From positions 155,258,353-155,322,352 of the forward strand of contig OX457058.1 in the NCBI GenBank assembly GCA_949752795.1: a stretch of DNA of 64,000 nucleotides, written 5' to 3'. The notes beneath the pieces were generated by a model. It saw nothing but the letters and a program-made list of their open reading frames with translations. It was not told where the DNA came from and ran no database searches. This DNA is from Hyperoodon ampullatus. Lineage: Eukaryota; Chordata; Mammalia; Artiodactyla; Ziphiidae. A program made the translations under genes and the position numbers. Below, one piece after another: positions 1 through 9,425 of this stretch (position 1 is the stretch's first letter; every line of letters begins with the position of its first letter).

Positions 1-44
1 TTACTTCCTCTTTTCTCGTGGCCACTTCTTTGGCATCCACTGAG

Positions 45-298
45 CCTCAGTTTAGGCATCACTCCTCGCAAAGTCTTTCTGGATGGCTAGCCCCCTCCTC
101 CCAGGATGGTCTAGATGTCTCACCTACAGAACCCTGGGAATATCTCTGCCCTAGCAGTTGTCACTTTGTGTAAGTGTCTGTCTCCTCCACTAGACCATAA
201 ACTTCTTAAAGGCAGGGATCTCATGTTCGAACGCCTAGCTCTTGGCACAGTTTCTGGCACCTAATCCGGGCTCAGAGCTTGTTGAATGAATTGAATAA
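45..298 (+). mobile_element. L2 LINE 3' end
   Basis: The stretch follows the usual order of an L2 tail: a 'ctccactagaccataaactt' block, a 'ggcagggatct' block, then a 'gcacagtttctggcacctaat' segment and a 'gttgaatgaattgaat' end. It is an old, diverged fragment with no coding capacity. Confidence 0.7.
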
Positions 299-629
299 TG
301 GTGATCCCTACTGAATTTGTCAGGCATCTTCTGGTTGCAAGTGACAGAAACTGCCATTAAGCATCACTCATCCCTGTTCTCAAATGACACCATCAAGACT
401 ATATCCCTTTCTAATTCTTGGCTTCATTTTCTTCTGTCTTGGTTTCATTCTCAAGCTGGTGCCCTGAAAATGACCACCAGCAGCTTCAGTCTATTCACTT
501 TGCAACTCTGAAAAATCCTGAAAAAAATGGCATCTCTTTCCCAACATTTTTAGCAAAAGTCTGGGCACTACTCTCATTAGACCAATTTAATTTAGCTGCT
601 ATCCAGGGGCATGAAATGTGGTGATTGGT

Positions 630-860
630 CAGAAACAACAGAAATTTACTTCTTATAGTCTGGAGGCTGGGAAGTTCAAGATCAAGGTACTGGTAGATTC
701 TGTATCTACCCGCTTCCTAGATGGTCATTTTTGCTGTAACCACACTTAGCAGAAGGGATGATGGAAGTCTCCAGGGTCTCTTATCTAAGGTACTAATCTC
801 ACTCCTGAGGGCTCCACCCTCATGACCTAATCACCCCCAAAGGCCCTGAGACCATAATAA
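630..860 (-). mobile_element. MLT1A-like LTR fragment (ERVL-MaLR)
   Basis: Blocks such as 'acaacagaaatttac', 'ggaggctgggaag', 'agatcaaggtactgg' and 'gggctccaccctcatgacc' occur in the order expected for the reverse complement of an MLT1A LTR. Both ends are incomplete. The same blocks recur at 2831-3108. Confidence 0.75.
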
Positions 861-1004
861 CATGCCCATCTCTGGAACTGGAGGGTAGTCACGGTCACCT
901 GAAACAAATGGACGAGTGGGGCAGGGGTGTTTCCCCCAAAGGGAAAGTGGGGTGCTTTTGCCAGAAACATGGGTTAGAGGGAAGCAAAACCAACATTTGT
1001 ACAG

Positions 1005-1190
1005 AAGTGCCAGATACTGCTAGCTCTTATATAAACATTTCAATTAATCTTCACAACGATCCAAAGAAATCCATTCCACCCATGAGAAACCCGAGGCTTG
1101 AAGTGTTTCAGTGACTTGCCTGAGTTTACACAGCTTACAAGAGATGGAGCCAGATTCTCAGACAGTCTGACTCCAAAGCCTTCCCTCTTT
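1005..1190 (-). mobile_element. MIR SINE
   Basis: Antisense MIR blocks are visible: 'ttaatcttcacaacgatcc', 'cccatgagaaacccgaggct', 'cacagcttacaagagatgga' and a final 'tctgactccaaagcc'. Diverged ancient copy. Confidence 0.75.
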
Positions 1191-1194
1191 AAAA

Positions 1195-2110
1195 AAAAAA
1201 AAAAGTTAAAAAAAAGGGATATATACGCACAGTAAAAATTCCAAACAGTGCAAAAAGGTGTACAGTGAACAGGTAGTTATACTGCAAGCCCTGACCCTGA
1301 TCCCCAACCTCCTCTTTTCTGCCCCTCAATCATTCACCCAGGAGGCTTCACTTCTATGCTTTATTATGCAGATCCAGAATAGTCTTTTGTCTAGGTCTAA
1401 TTTGTTCCCACTTCTGAGGATTTTACCCCATGCCCAGCTTATTATGAGGTCTTTCCCCTTGGGCTGGCAGGAACATGAACTAGTTCCAGCCCAGCATATA
1501 GTCGGGAAATTGTTGGGCCTGCTGCTTTGCTGTGGTTCTTTCCCAGCCTCTGGTAGCTTCTCACACATGCGCTGACCGGTACTCAGGCAATGGCTAGAGG
1601 GAATCCTCTGCAAGTCACAGGAGCTCTCTCTTCTCTGACCGTCTGCCCTGTCAGTCTAGCTGCTTTGGCCACCCTGAATGCAAGCTCTGCCTCCTTAACT
1701 CAGGGAGAGCACTGGGTTCCACCTGGAAAGGACCTCCTAGTAGTAAGCTGGGCAGTTATACGGCCACTTTCTTCCTTTTCCTTCCATCAGCCATCAGCGA
1801 CCCTTCCAGCACTGTCTGCTGCACAGTGTCTTAAACCGTTGTTTCCTCTTGACTTTTTATTTTAAAGCTGTTTAAGGAAGGAGGGTAAATCTGGTTCCTG
1901 TTACTGCATTAAGGCTAGAAGTAATGCTACTTTCGCCAGGATTTATGAATCCTTCCAGAGATATAAAGTGCTTAAACAAGCATATATATATATATCCTCT
2001 CCTCTTTATACACACGGTAGGTTTTGCCGCACAGTTTTGCACCTTACTTTAGTCGCTTATTATCATACAGATTGTTCCGTATAGATTGACCTCACTCTTT
2101 TAATGGCAGA
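1195..2110 (+). mobile_element. Old LINE-type 3' sequence, composite
   Basis: The outer parts (about 1195-1335 and 1935-2110) resemble one old LINE-1 3' region, with blocks 'cagtaaaaattccaaaca', 'aatccttccagagatat' and 'atcctctcctctttata'. They are separated by about 600 bp that itself resembles a LINE tail; its end resembles sequence near 32480. I cannot name the subfamilies. The open frames here have no recognisable domain. Confidence 0.4.
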
Positions 2111-2830
2111 GCCTGCACTCCTAACCCCTACTCTAGTCTGCCTCAGTGAGTGATAGCTGAGTTATTATTGGCTGTAATTGATGCTTGGTAAATAGTTGGC
2201 GTGTTGAATAAATTATGTTGAAACTGCACCCAGGTGGCTGGACTCTCATGTTCTGATGACTGGAGAAAACAGGATACACCATATTCAGTTTGGGGTCCTT
2301 TGTATTCGTGACTACTCTGTCCTCTGCTTTCACTTCTCTGAAGAGTTTCTTCTTGCTTTCTGGTCTATGGGAAGCTGAGAAATAGTAGTATTTAAACCTC
2401 AGCTCTTGTCTCATCTCCCATTTGATAAGAATCCAATTTACATGACAAAACCACATCCACTGATAAAAAGAGGCACACATGTACCCTTTCGGGGCAGCAC
2501 TGTAAGGTGATATAGAAGTGTGCCTGGACAGTGCTTAGCTTCTAGAAGCTCAGCAAGTACTTTTTGGATGAACTTGGGGTTCACTTGTGTCTTGTGCAAT
2601 TATTATCTAGGCCCTTCCCCCCAAAAATGTTCTGGTTGTCTAGTATCTATTTAGGACCTAGTAAGTGATAGTGTCGAAGATGAGTATGTGTGAGATAATT
2701 CATTGACTCATTACTTATGAATGGAAATTGGAAATACCCTAAATATTCATAGCAACAGAATTTTGTTGTTAAATTTGTGACACAAAGTTGTTAAATAATG
2801 GTGAAAGATTAGTACATAGCATTAGTATTA
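2111..2830. other. Unclassified DNA
   Basis: No gene or clear repeat is recognised. A weak L2-like tail ('gcctggacagtgcttagc' followed by 'gatgaacttgg') may sit near 2520-2580. An open frame of 115 codons on the minus strand has no recognisable domain and is probably chance. Confidence 0.5.
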
Positions 2831-3108
2831 TCTTAGTCTATTTGGGCTATAACAAAAATACCACAGACTGGGTGGCTTGTAAACAAAAGTTTATTTCTCA
2901 CAGTTCTAGGGGCTGGGAAGGCCAAGATCAAGGCTCTGGAAGATTTGGTGTCTGGTGAGAACCTGCTTCCTGGTTCAGAGATGGCCATCTTCTTACTGCA
3001 TTCTCACGTGCCAGCTGGACTAGGAAGCTCTCTGGGGCCTCTTTTATAAGGGTACTAACCCCATTCATGAGGTCTCCACCCTCATGACCCATCACCTCCC
3101 AAAGGCCC

Positions 3109-3780
3109 TGAGGCAGGAGATAGATGGGCCCCAGGCTGAGCAGCTGGAGTTCGTTTCCTGTGCAAAAATACTCCAAAATGAAGATAATAGCAGGAGAGAA
3201 GGGGAGCTGAGCCCTGCCCAGGTAAGAGACAAAGAGACCACATATTTCTCATTCTTGAGTCAAGGAGACCTTCCCGACTACACATGCACAGGAAGACTCC
3301 TTGGGAGTCAAAAAGGGAGGGGGCGCCACCCCATAGTAGGTGATAACCTACACATGGGCTTGTTTGCTAGAATCCATCTTGGCTAAGAGATGCGTGTGCA
3401 CACAGGGGAGGACCCTGGGAGAAACCAAACACAGACTCAGAGCCAGGCAAAGCAAGATGACTGGCAGAGGAAACCTGGAAGAAATGCCCCATATGAGTGA
3501 TTCAAACTACCACGAGGGCTCGACTCTCTCTGTGAGACTGCCGTGTGAGTCTATTCACACATACCCTTTTTCCTCCTAATAAACACTTTACTTGTTTCAC
3601 TACTTTCCATCTCTTTGTGGACATTCATTTCTACAATGCCAGCGGGCCAGGGCCTTGTCACTGGCCACGGGTCTAGTGGTTAGGATTCAGCACTCTCACT
3701 GCTGCGGCCTGACTTCAATCTCTGGCCAGGGAACTGATATCCTGCTTCAAGCCGCTGAAGGCCAAGACCACCTGAGATCA
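3109..3780 (+). mobile_element. Solo LTR of an endogenous retrovirus, 4-bp TSD
   Basis: The element starts TG (3109) and ends CA (3780). It is flanked by GCCC on both sides (3105-3108 and 3781-3784) and interrupts an MLT1A LTR. A 4-bp duplication fits a class I (gammaretrovirus-like) integrase. An AATAAA signal lies at 3578-3583, so the last ~180 bp would be R/U5. No internal region, primer-binding site or coding sequence is present, as expected after LTR-LTR recombination. The 3' part carries a tRNA-Glu-like stretch (separate entry). A cetartiodactyl LTR family such as BTLTR1 may match, but I recall this only loosely. Confidence 0.8.
3660..3732 (+). other. tRNA-Glu(CUC)-like segment inside the LTR
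   Basis: From 3671, 'gtctagtggttaggattc' matches the A-box arm of tRNA-Glu. It is followed by 'actctcact' around the CTC anticodon position and a decayed B-box region ending 'ccaggga'. By eye about 50 of 63 positions match the tRNA-Glu(CTC) gene I recall; most differences are C-to-T or G-to-A. The acceptor side is degraded, so it is not a functional tRNA gene. Confidence 0.75.
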
Positions 3781-4034
3781 GCCCCACCTCCTAATAGCAT
3801 CACATTGGGGCATAGGATTTAATATATGAATGGGAGGGGGCACAAACATTCAGTTTATAGCAAGTATATAGCTCTTAAAAATGTGTGCTAGTGTGTGTGT
3901 GATACAGGTTAACATGGCCCTCAAATGCAAGTCAACCACTTCATCTGGGCTTTAGCTGCCTTTCTTTTACCACAACTTTGGAAACTCACACTCAGCCTGA
4001 GGTACAAGTTTACTGTTTAACATCTCTTCTAGTT

Positions 4035-4165
4035 CTCCCAGCAGGCTGACAAAGTAGCTTTATTTATTTGCCTTATCCCTACAGAGCTAGTCAAGGCCAT
4101 ATAGGTAATGTGTGGAGGAGCTAGGATTTGAGTTCAGGTCCTTCTGACCCTAAAGCCTGAGCTCC
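4035..4165 (-). mobile_element. MIR SINE fragment
   Basis: Antisense MIR blocks 'gagctagtcaaggccatata', 'gaggagctaggatttgagtt' and 'caggtccttctgaccc' are seen. Only the 5' half of the MIR is kept. Confidence 0.65.
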
Positions 4166-4252
4166 AGCTCCCCATGGGGGTTAAAGCGTTGTTCCCAGAG
4201 AGTGCTCTGCAGAAATCGGCCCTACTGATTGTTACAAGCAAAAAGGGCTCCC

Positions 4253-4476
4253 TGGGGCTTCCCTGGTGGCGCAGTGGTTGGGGGTCCGCCTGCCGGTGCA
4301 CGGGACGCGGGTTCGTGCCCTGGTCCGGGAGGATCCCACGTGCCGCGGAGCGGCTGGGCCCGTGGGCCATGGCCGCTGAGCCTGCGCGTCCGGAGCCTGT
4401 GCTCCGCAACAGGAGAGGCCACAACAGTGAGAGGCCCGCGTACTGCAAAAAAAAAAGGAAAAAAAAAAAAAAAAGA
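4253..4476 (+). mobile_element. CHR-1-type tRNA-derived SINE
   Basis: The element starts at the 'ggcttccctggtggcgcagt' head and ends in an interrupted poly(A). The TSD GGGCTCCC is at 4245-4252 and 4477-4484. The pol III A-box-like 'tggcgcagtgg' is intact; the B-box region reads 'gggttcgtgccc'. Low divergence suggests a relatively recent insertion. Confidence 0.92.
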
Positions 4477-4565
4477 GGGCTCCCCGTTCTCAGGGATATT
4501 TGCATTTGTTCTTGAGGTATATGCATTTCTGTTGTGATTTAAAGTGGGAGGCAGCTCACATAGTA

Positions 4566-5061
4566 TAGGCACACCTCATTTTACTGGTATTTATTTGCAG
4601 ATAATGCTTTTTTTTTTTTTTTAACAAATTGAAGCTTTGTGGCAACCTTACATCAAGCAAGTCTATTGATGTCATTTTTCCAATAGCATTTGCTCACTTT
4701 ATGTCTCTGTGCCACATGTTGGTAATTCTCACAATATTTCAAACTTCATTATTGTTATATTTGTTATGGTGATCTGTGATTAGTGATATTTGGTGTTACT
4801 ATCGCAAAAATATTTCAACTTGCTGAAGGCTCAGATCATATTTGGCATTTTTTAGTAAGAGAGTATTCTTTAATTAAGTTATGTATATATTTTTTTACAC
4901 ATAATGCTATTGCACACTTCATAGACGACAGTAGTAGAGTGTAAGCATAACTTTTATATGCACTGGGAAATCAAAAATTTTGGTGTGTCTCACTTTATTG
5001 TGATATTAGCTCTATTATGGTGTTCTGGACCCAAACCTGCAATATCTCCAAGGTGTGCCTG
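4566..5061. mobile_element. Internally deleted Tigger1-type DNA transposon
   Basis: A 496-bp element lies between TA dinucleotides. The left terminus 'taggcacacctcatttta' and right terminus 'ccaaggtgtgcctg' are inverted repeats. Internal blocks 'aattgaagctttgtggcaac' and 'cataatgctattgcacactt' match the two ends of Tigger1, with the whole transposase region missing. It is a non-autonomous mariner/pogo-group copy. Confidence 0.85.
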
Positions 5062-5214
5062 TATTTTCTAGCATCTGCCTGTGGTTGAGAGAGGAGTTTT
5101 TAACAGATGGTGGCTGGGTTGACACCTTGGTATATAAGGTAGCCATTTCTACAAACTGCCTGGGTTGTAGAAACTGGAAAAGCAGGGTGAGGAGGGCTCC
5201 AGAAAGAATGATTT

Positions 5215-5345
5215 AGGCCCACCTCTTCATTTTACAAATGAGGAAATTGAGGCAAAGGGAGACTACCTTATCCAAGGACACCACTTGTTTGGCTGAGAGA
5301 GAACTAGAACTTCCTGATTCCTAGTCCAGTTCTCTTTACTCCTTC
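5215..5345 (-). mobile_element. MIR SINE fragment
   Basis: Antisense MIR core: 'ttcattttacaaatgaggaa', 'attgaggcaaagggag', then a degraded 'tcctagtccagttctcttta' end. Confidence 0.7.
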
Positions 5346-5443
5346 TGTGAATAAGAGAGTTCTTTTCTAACTTGCCTGGCAATCAATGAGTGGTTTTACA
5401 TATAGTTTCCCACTGTTTCCATTTCTCTGTATTTTAGCTTGTG

Positions 5444-5652
5444 GTTTGTTTTTTTTTTTTGCGGTACACAGCACTCTCACTGTTGCGACCTCTCCCATTG
5501 TGGAGCACAGGCTCCAGACGGGCAGGCTCAGCGGCCATGGCTCACGGGCCCAGCCGCTCCACGGCATGTGGGATCTTCCCGGACCAGGGCACAAACCCGT
5601 GTCCCCTGCATCGGCAGGCGGACTCTCAACCACTGCGCCACCAGGGAAGCCC
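5444..5652 (-). mobile_element. CHR-1-type SINE
   Basis: Poly(T), then 'gcggtacacagc', ending 'ccaccagggaagccc'. The perfect 9-bp TSD TAGCTTGTG is at 5435-5443 and 5653-5661. Open frames in three registers across this copy are SINE artefacts. Confidence 0.92.
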
Positions 5653-5929
5653 TAGCTTGTGTTCTTACTCTTTCTGTCTCAGGCCTCCTCCTATTGTATT
5701 GATATTTAGTTCACAGTGAGATGACAGGTTGATCCATGGAAAAGAGGGCTAGAGAGTTGAGCAGAAGGGCCATAGGATGTAGGATTACAGCCTTGCATCA
5801 GCTCTGTTAGGGATAGTTGCACATCAATACACCCCGGATTTGTGACTGAAAAGCTATGTGTACAGGTAAGATTTTACAGATGAGTCATATTAAGGATGCC
5901 TCCTATTTAAAGACTACCATGGCCACCCT

Positions 5930-6189
5930 TTGCCTTATCCATTCCATCTCTAGAGATTTAACTTACAAAGATATATGCAAAAGGATGTTTTGAAAAACAT
6001 TGTATACAATAGCAAGAGACTATAAACAACCTGAATATCCACTGATGGGGGGATGGTGATAAAAACTGTGGTACATCCATACAGTGGAGTATATATGAGA
6101 TGCAATGTGGTAGATCGTATGGGCTAATATGGTGCAACCTACAAAATATATTGTTAAAAAAATAAGGTGTGTATATGGCTTGGTTTGTG
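5930..6189 (+). mobile_element. Old LINE-1 3' region
   Basis: Blocks 'tacaatagcaagagac', 'aacaacctgaatatccac', 'gtacatccatacagtggagt' and 'atatattgttaaaaaaata' follow the order of an old (L1M-type) LINE-1 3' end. Non-coding by decay. Confidence 0.65.
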
Positions 6190-6560
6190 TTCCCTTAAAA
6201 GAGAGCCTCGGACAAGGACGTGGGTGCAAGTAGTTTATTTATTTATTTATTTATTTATTTTTTGTGTTACGCGGGCCTCTCACTGTTGTGGCCTCTCCCG
6301 TTGTGGAGCACAGGCTCCGGACGCGCAGGCTCAGCGGCCATGGCTCACGGGCCCAGCCACTCCGTGGCATGTGGGATCTTCCCAGACCGGGGCATGAACC
6401 CGTGTCCCCTGCATTGGCAGGTGGACTCCCAACCACTGCGCCACCAGGGAAGCCCGCAAGTAGTTTATTTAGGAAGAGATCCCAGGAAAAATAAATCAGG
6501 GAGTGAAGAGAGTGAGGCAGAAAATGCAAATAAAGTATGTACTGAGTGGTTGCTATAGCC
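6190..6560 (-). mobile_element. LTR-like old repeat, interrupted by a SINE
   Basis: 'agagcctcggacaaggacgt' followed by 'tgcaagtagtttattta' and 'gatcccagg' resembles sequence at 30050 and 57260. The embedded 'tttatt' would be an antisense AATAAA, which suggests an LTR read on the minus strand. Family not identified. Confidence 0.4.
6241..6455 (-). mobile_element. CHR-1-type SINE with (ATTT)n tail
   Basis: The perfect 15-bp TSD 'gcaagtagtttattt' is at 6226-6240 and 6456-6470. On the + strand the tail side is repeated ATTT units rather than plain T, then 'gtgttacgcgggcctctca'. The body is close to the other copies. Confidence 0.92.
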
Positions 6561-6597
6561 AAGAGAAGCCCGAATGAGCCCAGACCTTTGAAAAACA

Positions 6598-7374
6598 CAC
6601 ACACCCTCCCTATCCCACTCCTCTAGGTGGTCACAAAGCACTGAACTGTTCTCCCTGTGCTATGCGGCTGCTTCCCACTAGCTATCTGTTTTACATTTGG
6701 TAGTATATATAAGTCCATGCTAGTCTCTTACTTCGTCCCAGCTTACCCTTCCCCCTTCCCGTGTCCTCAAGTCCATTCTCCACATCTGCGTCTTTATTCC
6801 TGTCCTGCCCCTAGGTTCTTTATAACCACTTTTTTTTTTTAGATTCCATATATATGTTAGCATACAGTATTTGTTTTTCTCTTTCTGACTTACTTCACTC
6901 TGTATGACAGACTCTAGATCCATCCACCTCGCTACAAATAACTCAATTTCGTTTCTCTTTATGGCTGAATAATATTCCATTGTATATATGTGCCACATCT
7001 TCTTTATCAATTCATCTGTCGATGGACACTTAGGTTGCTTCCATGTCCTGGCTATTGTAAATAGAGCTGCAATGAACATTGTGGTACATGACTCTTTTTT
7101 TTTTTTACTTTTTTTTTTTTCTTTTCTTTTTTGGCACGCGGGCCTCTCACCGCTGCAGCCTCTCCCACCACGGAGCACAGGCCCTGGACGCTCAGGCCCA
7201 GTGGCCATGGCCCACGGGCCCAGCCGCTCCGCGGCATGTGGGACCCTCCCAGACCGGGGCATGAACCCGCATCCCCTGCATCGGCAGGCGGACTCTCAAC
7301 CACTGTGCCACCAGGGAAGCCCCATGACTCTTTTTGAATTATGGTTTTCTCAGGGTATATGCCCAGTAGTGGGA
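6598..7374 (-). mobile_element. LINE-1 fragment, 3'-truncated
   Basis: Antisense LINE-1 covering the ORF2 C-terminal end and part of the 3' UTR. The minus-strand frame reads peptides such as TMEYYSAIKRNEIELFVARW and SEVSQKEK. Compared with the plus-strand copy at 43391-44314 it lacks the last ~150 bp and the poly(A). A SINE sits inside at 7100-7322. No TSD was found. Confidence 0.85.
7100..7322 (-). mobile_element. CHR-1-type SINE inside LINE-1
   Basis: The TSD 'catgactcttttt' is at 7087-7099 and 7323-7335. It splits the LINE-1 ORF2 remnant at 6598-7374. Its tail side is a long T run broken by A and C. Confidence 0.92.
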
Positions 7375-7678
7375 TTGCTACCATTCACTTTCTGATGGAC
7401 TTGCGGATTGTGTCTAGTTTTGAGTTTTATGAATAAAAGTTATCAAGAAAAAGTCATGAACACTTGCAACAAGTCTTTGTGTAGACATACATTTTTATTT
7501 TATTGTGTAAATACCTAGGGGATTGCAGGGTCATATAGTAAGTGAATATTTAACTTTATAAGGAATTGCCAAATTTTTCCAAAGTGCTGTATTATTTTGC
7601 ATTTCTACCAAGAAGTATGAAATTTCCAGTTGTTCTACATTCTTGCCAACACTCAGTACTGTTGTTCTTTTTAATTTT

Positions 7679-7885
7679 TTTTTTTTTTTTTTTTCGGTAC
7701 GCGGGCCTCTAACTGTTGTGGCCCCTCCCGTTGCGGAGCACAGGCTCCGGACGCGCAAGCTCAGCGGCCATGGCTCACGGGCCCAGCTGCTCCGCAGCAT
7801 GTGGAATCTTCCCGGACCGGGGCACGAACCCGTGTCCCCTGCATCGGCAGGCGGACTCTCAACCACTGCGCCACCAGGGAAGCCC
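7679..7885 (-). mobile_element. CHR-1-type SINE
   Basis: The perfect 14-bp TSD 'ttctttttaatttt' is at 7665-7678 and 7886-7899. Inserted in the old LINE-1. Confidence 0.92.
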
Positions 7886-8196
7886 TTCTTTTTAATTTTA
7901 ATCATTCTAGTGGGTGATAGTAATATCTTGTGGTTTTAATTTGCATTTCCCCAATACTGTTGAGCATATTTTCATTTGAGGGTTTGCAGTTTGTACTTCT
8001 TTGTGAAATATCCGTTCAAAATTTTTGCCTATTTTTCAGTTAATATCTCATTATTGAGCTATAAGAGTTCTTCATATATTCCAAATGCAAGCCTTTTGTC
8101 AGATATATGTATTGCACATATATTTTTCTTGTCAATGGCTTGCCCTTTTTTTTTTAATGTTCTCTTTCAAGAGTAGGAAGCTTTAATTCTGATATA

Positions 8197-8539
8197 CAGT
8201 CAACCTCTGTATCTGTGATTCTGTATCTACACATTCAACCAACAGCAGGTGGAAAATATTTTTGAAAATTCCAGAAAGTTCCAAAAAGCAAAATTTGAAT
8301 TTGCTGGGCACTGGCAACTATTTACATAGCTTTTACATTGTATTTACAACTACTTACATAGTATTTACATTGTATTAGGTATTATAAGTTATGTAGAGAT
8401 GCTTTAAAGTATGTGGGAGGATGTGTGTAGGTTATATGCAAATACTATGCTATTTTATAAAAGGGACTTGAGCATCCTCAGATTTTGCTATCCATGGGGG
8501 GTCCTGGAACCAGTCCCCCGTGATACCAAGGGACAATTA
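8197..8539. mobile_element. Tigger-type non-autonomous DNA transposon
   Basis: Starts 'cagtcaacctctgtatc' after TA. Internal blocks are 'aactatttacatag', 'tagagatgctttaaagtatg' and 'gggggtcctggaaccagt'; the end 'gataccaagggacaatta' is followed by TA. This is the layout of a short pogo/Tigger-group element. Exact family not assigned. Confidence 0.75.
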
Positions 8540-8846
8540 TAGTCCCATTTATAAGTTTTTTTTTTTCTTTTTGGAGTACATGCTTTTTGTGTATTGTATA
8601 AGAATTCTTTACCTAAACTAAGGTCATAACATTTTTCTCTTATGTTTTGTTCTAGAAGTTTTTAGTTTAGCATTTATATTTAGGTCAATGATCAAGTTTT
8701 TAAATTGAAGTATAGTTGCTCTACAATATTATATAAGTTACAGGTGTGTAATATAGTGATTCACAATTTTTACAGGTTATGCTTCATTTAGAGTTATTAT
8801 AAAATATTGGCTATGTTCCCCTTGTCTTGCAATATCACCTTGTAGC

Positions 8847-9060
8847 TTTTTTTTTTTTTTTTTTTTTTGCTGTACACGGGCCTCTCACTGTTGTGGCCTC
8901 TCCCGTTGCGGAGCACAGGCTCCAGACGCACAGGCTCAGCAGCCATGGCTCACAGGCCTAGCTGCTATGCGACATCTGGGATCTTCCCGGACCGGGGCAC
9001 GAACCTGTGTCCCCTGCATTGGCAGGCGGACTCTCAACCACTGTGCCACCAGGGAAGCCC
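8847..9060 (-). mobile_element. CHR-1-type SINE without TSD
   Basis: Complete SINE: long poly(T), 'gctgtacacgggcctctca', ending 'ccaccagggaagccc'. The left flank 'caccttgtagc' and right flank 'ctgtgttcctttt' share no repeat. It replaces a ~680-bp LINE-1 segment. Confidence 0.9.
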
Positions 9061-9223
9061 CTGTGTTCCTTTTGATGATAGCCATTCTGACAGGTGTGAG
9101 GTAATATCTCATGTGGTTCTGATTTGCATTTCCGTGATGGTTAGTGATGCTGAGCATCTCTTCTCAGCCATCTGCATTTCCTCTTTGGAAAAAAACGTTT
9201 ATTCAGTTTTTCTGCCCATTTTT

Positions 9224-9425
9224 TTTTTCTTTTGCGGTACGCGGGCTTCTCATTGCCGTGGCCTCTCCCGTTGCGGAGCACAGGCTCCGGACGCACAGGC
9301 TCAGCAGCCATGGCTCACAGGCCCAGCTGCTCCGCGGCATGTGGGATCCTCCCGGACCGGGGCACGAACCTGTGTCCCCTGAATCTACAGGCGGACTCTC
9401 AACCACTGCGCCACCAGGGAAGCCC
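9224..9425 (-). mobile_element. CHR-1-type SINE
   Basis: The perfect 13-bp TSD 'tctgcccattttt' is at 9211-9223 and 9426-9438. It is inserted in the LINE-1 at 8698-9866. Confidence 0.92.

Larger units (their letters stand above)
2831..3862 (-). mobile_element. MLT1A-type LTR, split by a later LTR
   Basis: The reverse complement of an MLT1A LTR runs from 'ttagtctatttgggctat' to 'tcccaaaggccc' (2831-3108). It resumes at 3785 with 'cacctcctaatagcatcac' and ends at 'cagtttatagca' (3862). The gap is exactly the 672-bp LTR plus a 4-bp duplication, so the order of events is clear. Confidence 0.85.

Noticed and set aside
3660..3732. Functional tRNA-Glu gene
   Set aside because: The acceptor stem and B box are degraded and it lies inside an LTR; only a tRNA-like relic.
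3109..3780. Complete provirus
   Set aside because: Only one LTR with direct TSD on both sides; no interior or second LTR.
4134..4572. Overlapping open frames of 102-130 codons around the SINE
   Set aside because: They read the SINE in several registers on both strands and recur almost unchanged at every other CHR-1 copy.
6720..7262. Open frame of 180 codons on the minus strand as a gene
   Set aside because: It is a SINE-LINE-1 chimera: the first third is SINE, the rest the ORF2 C-terminus and 3' UTR.
8867..9382. Open frame of 171 codons on the plus strand
   Set aside because: It runs antisense through two SINEs and the LINE-1 between them; no domain beyond the repeat-derived peptides.
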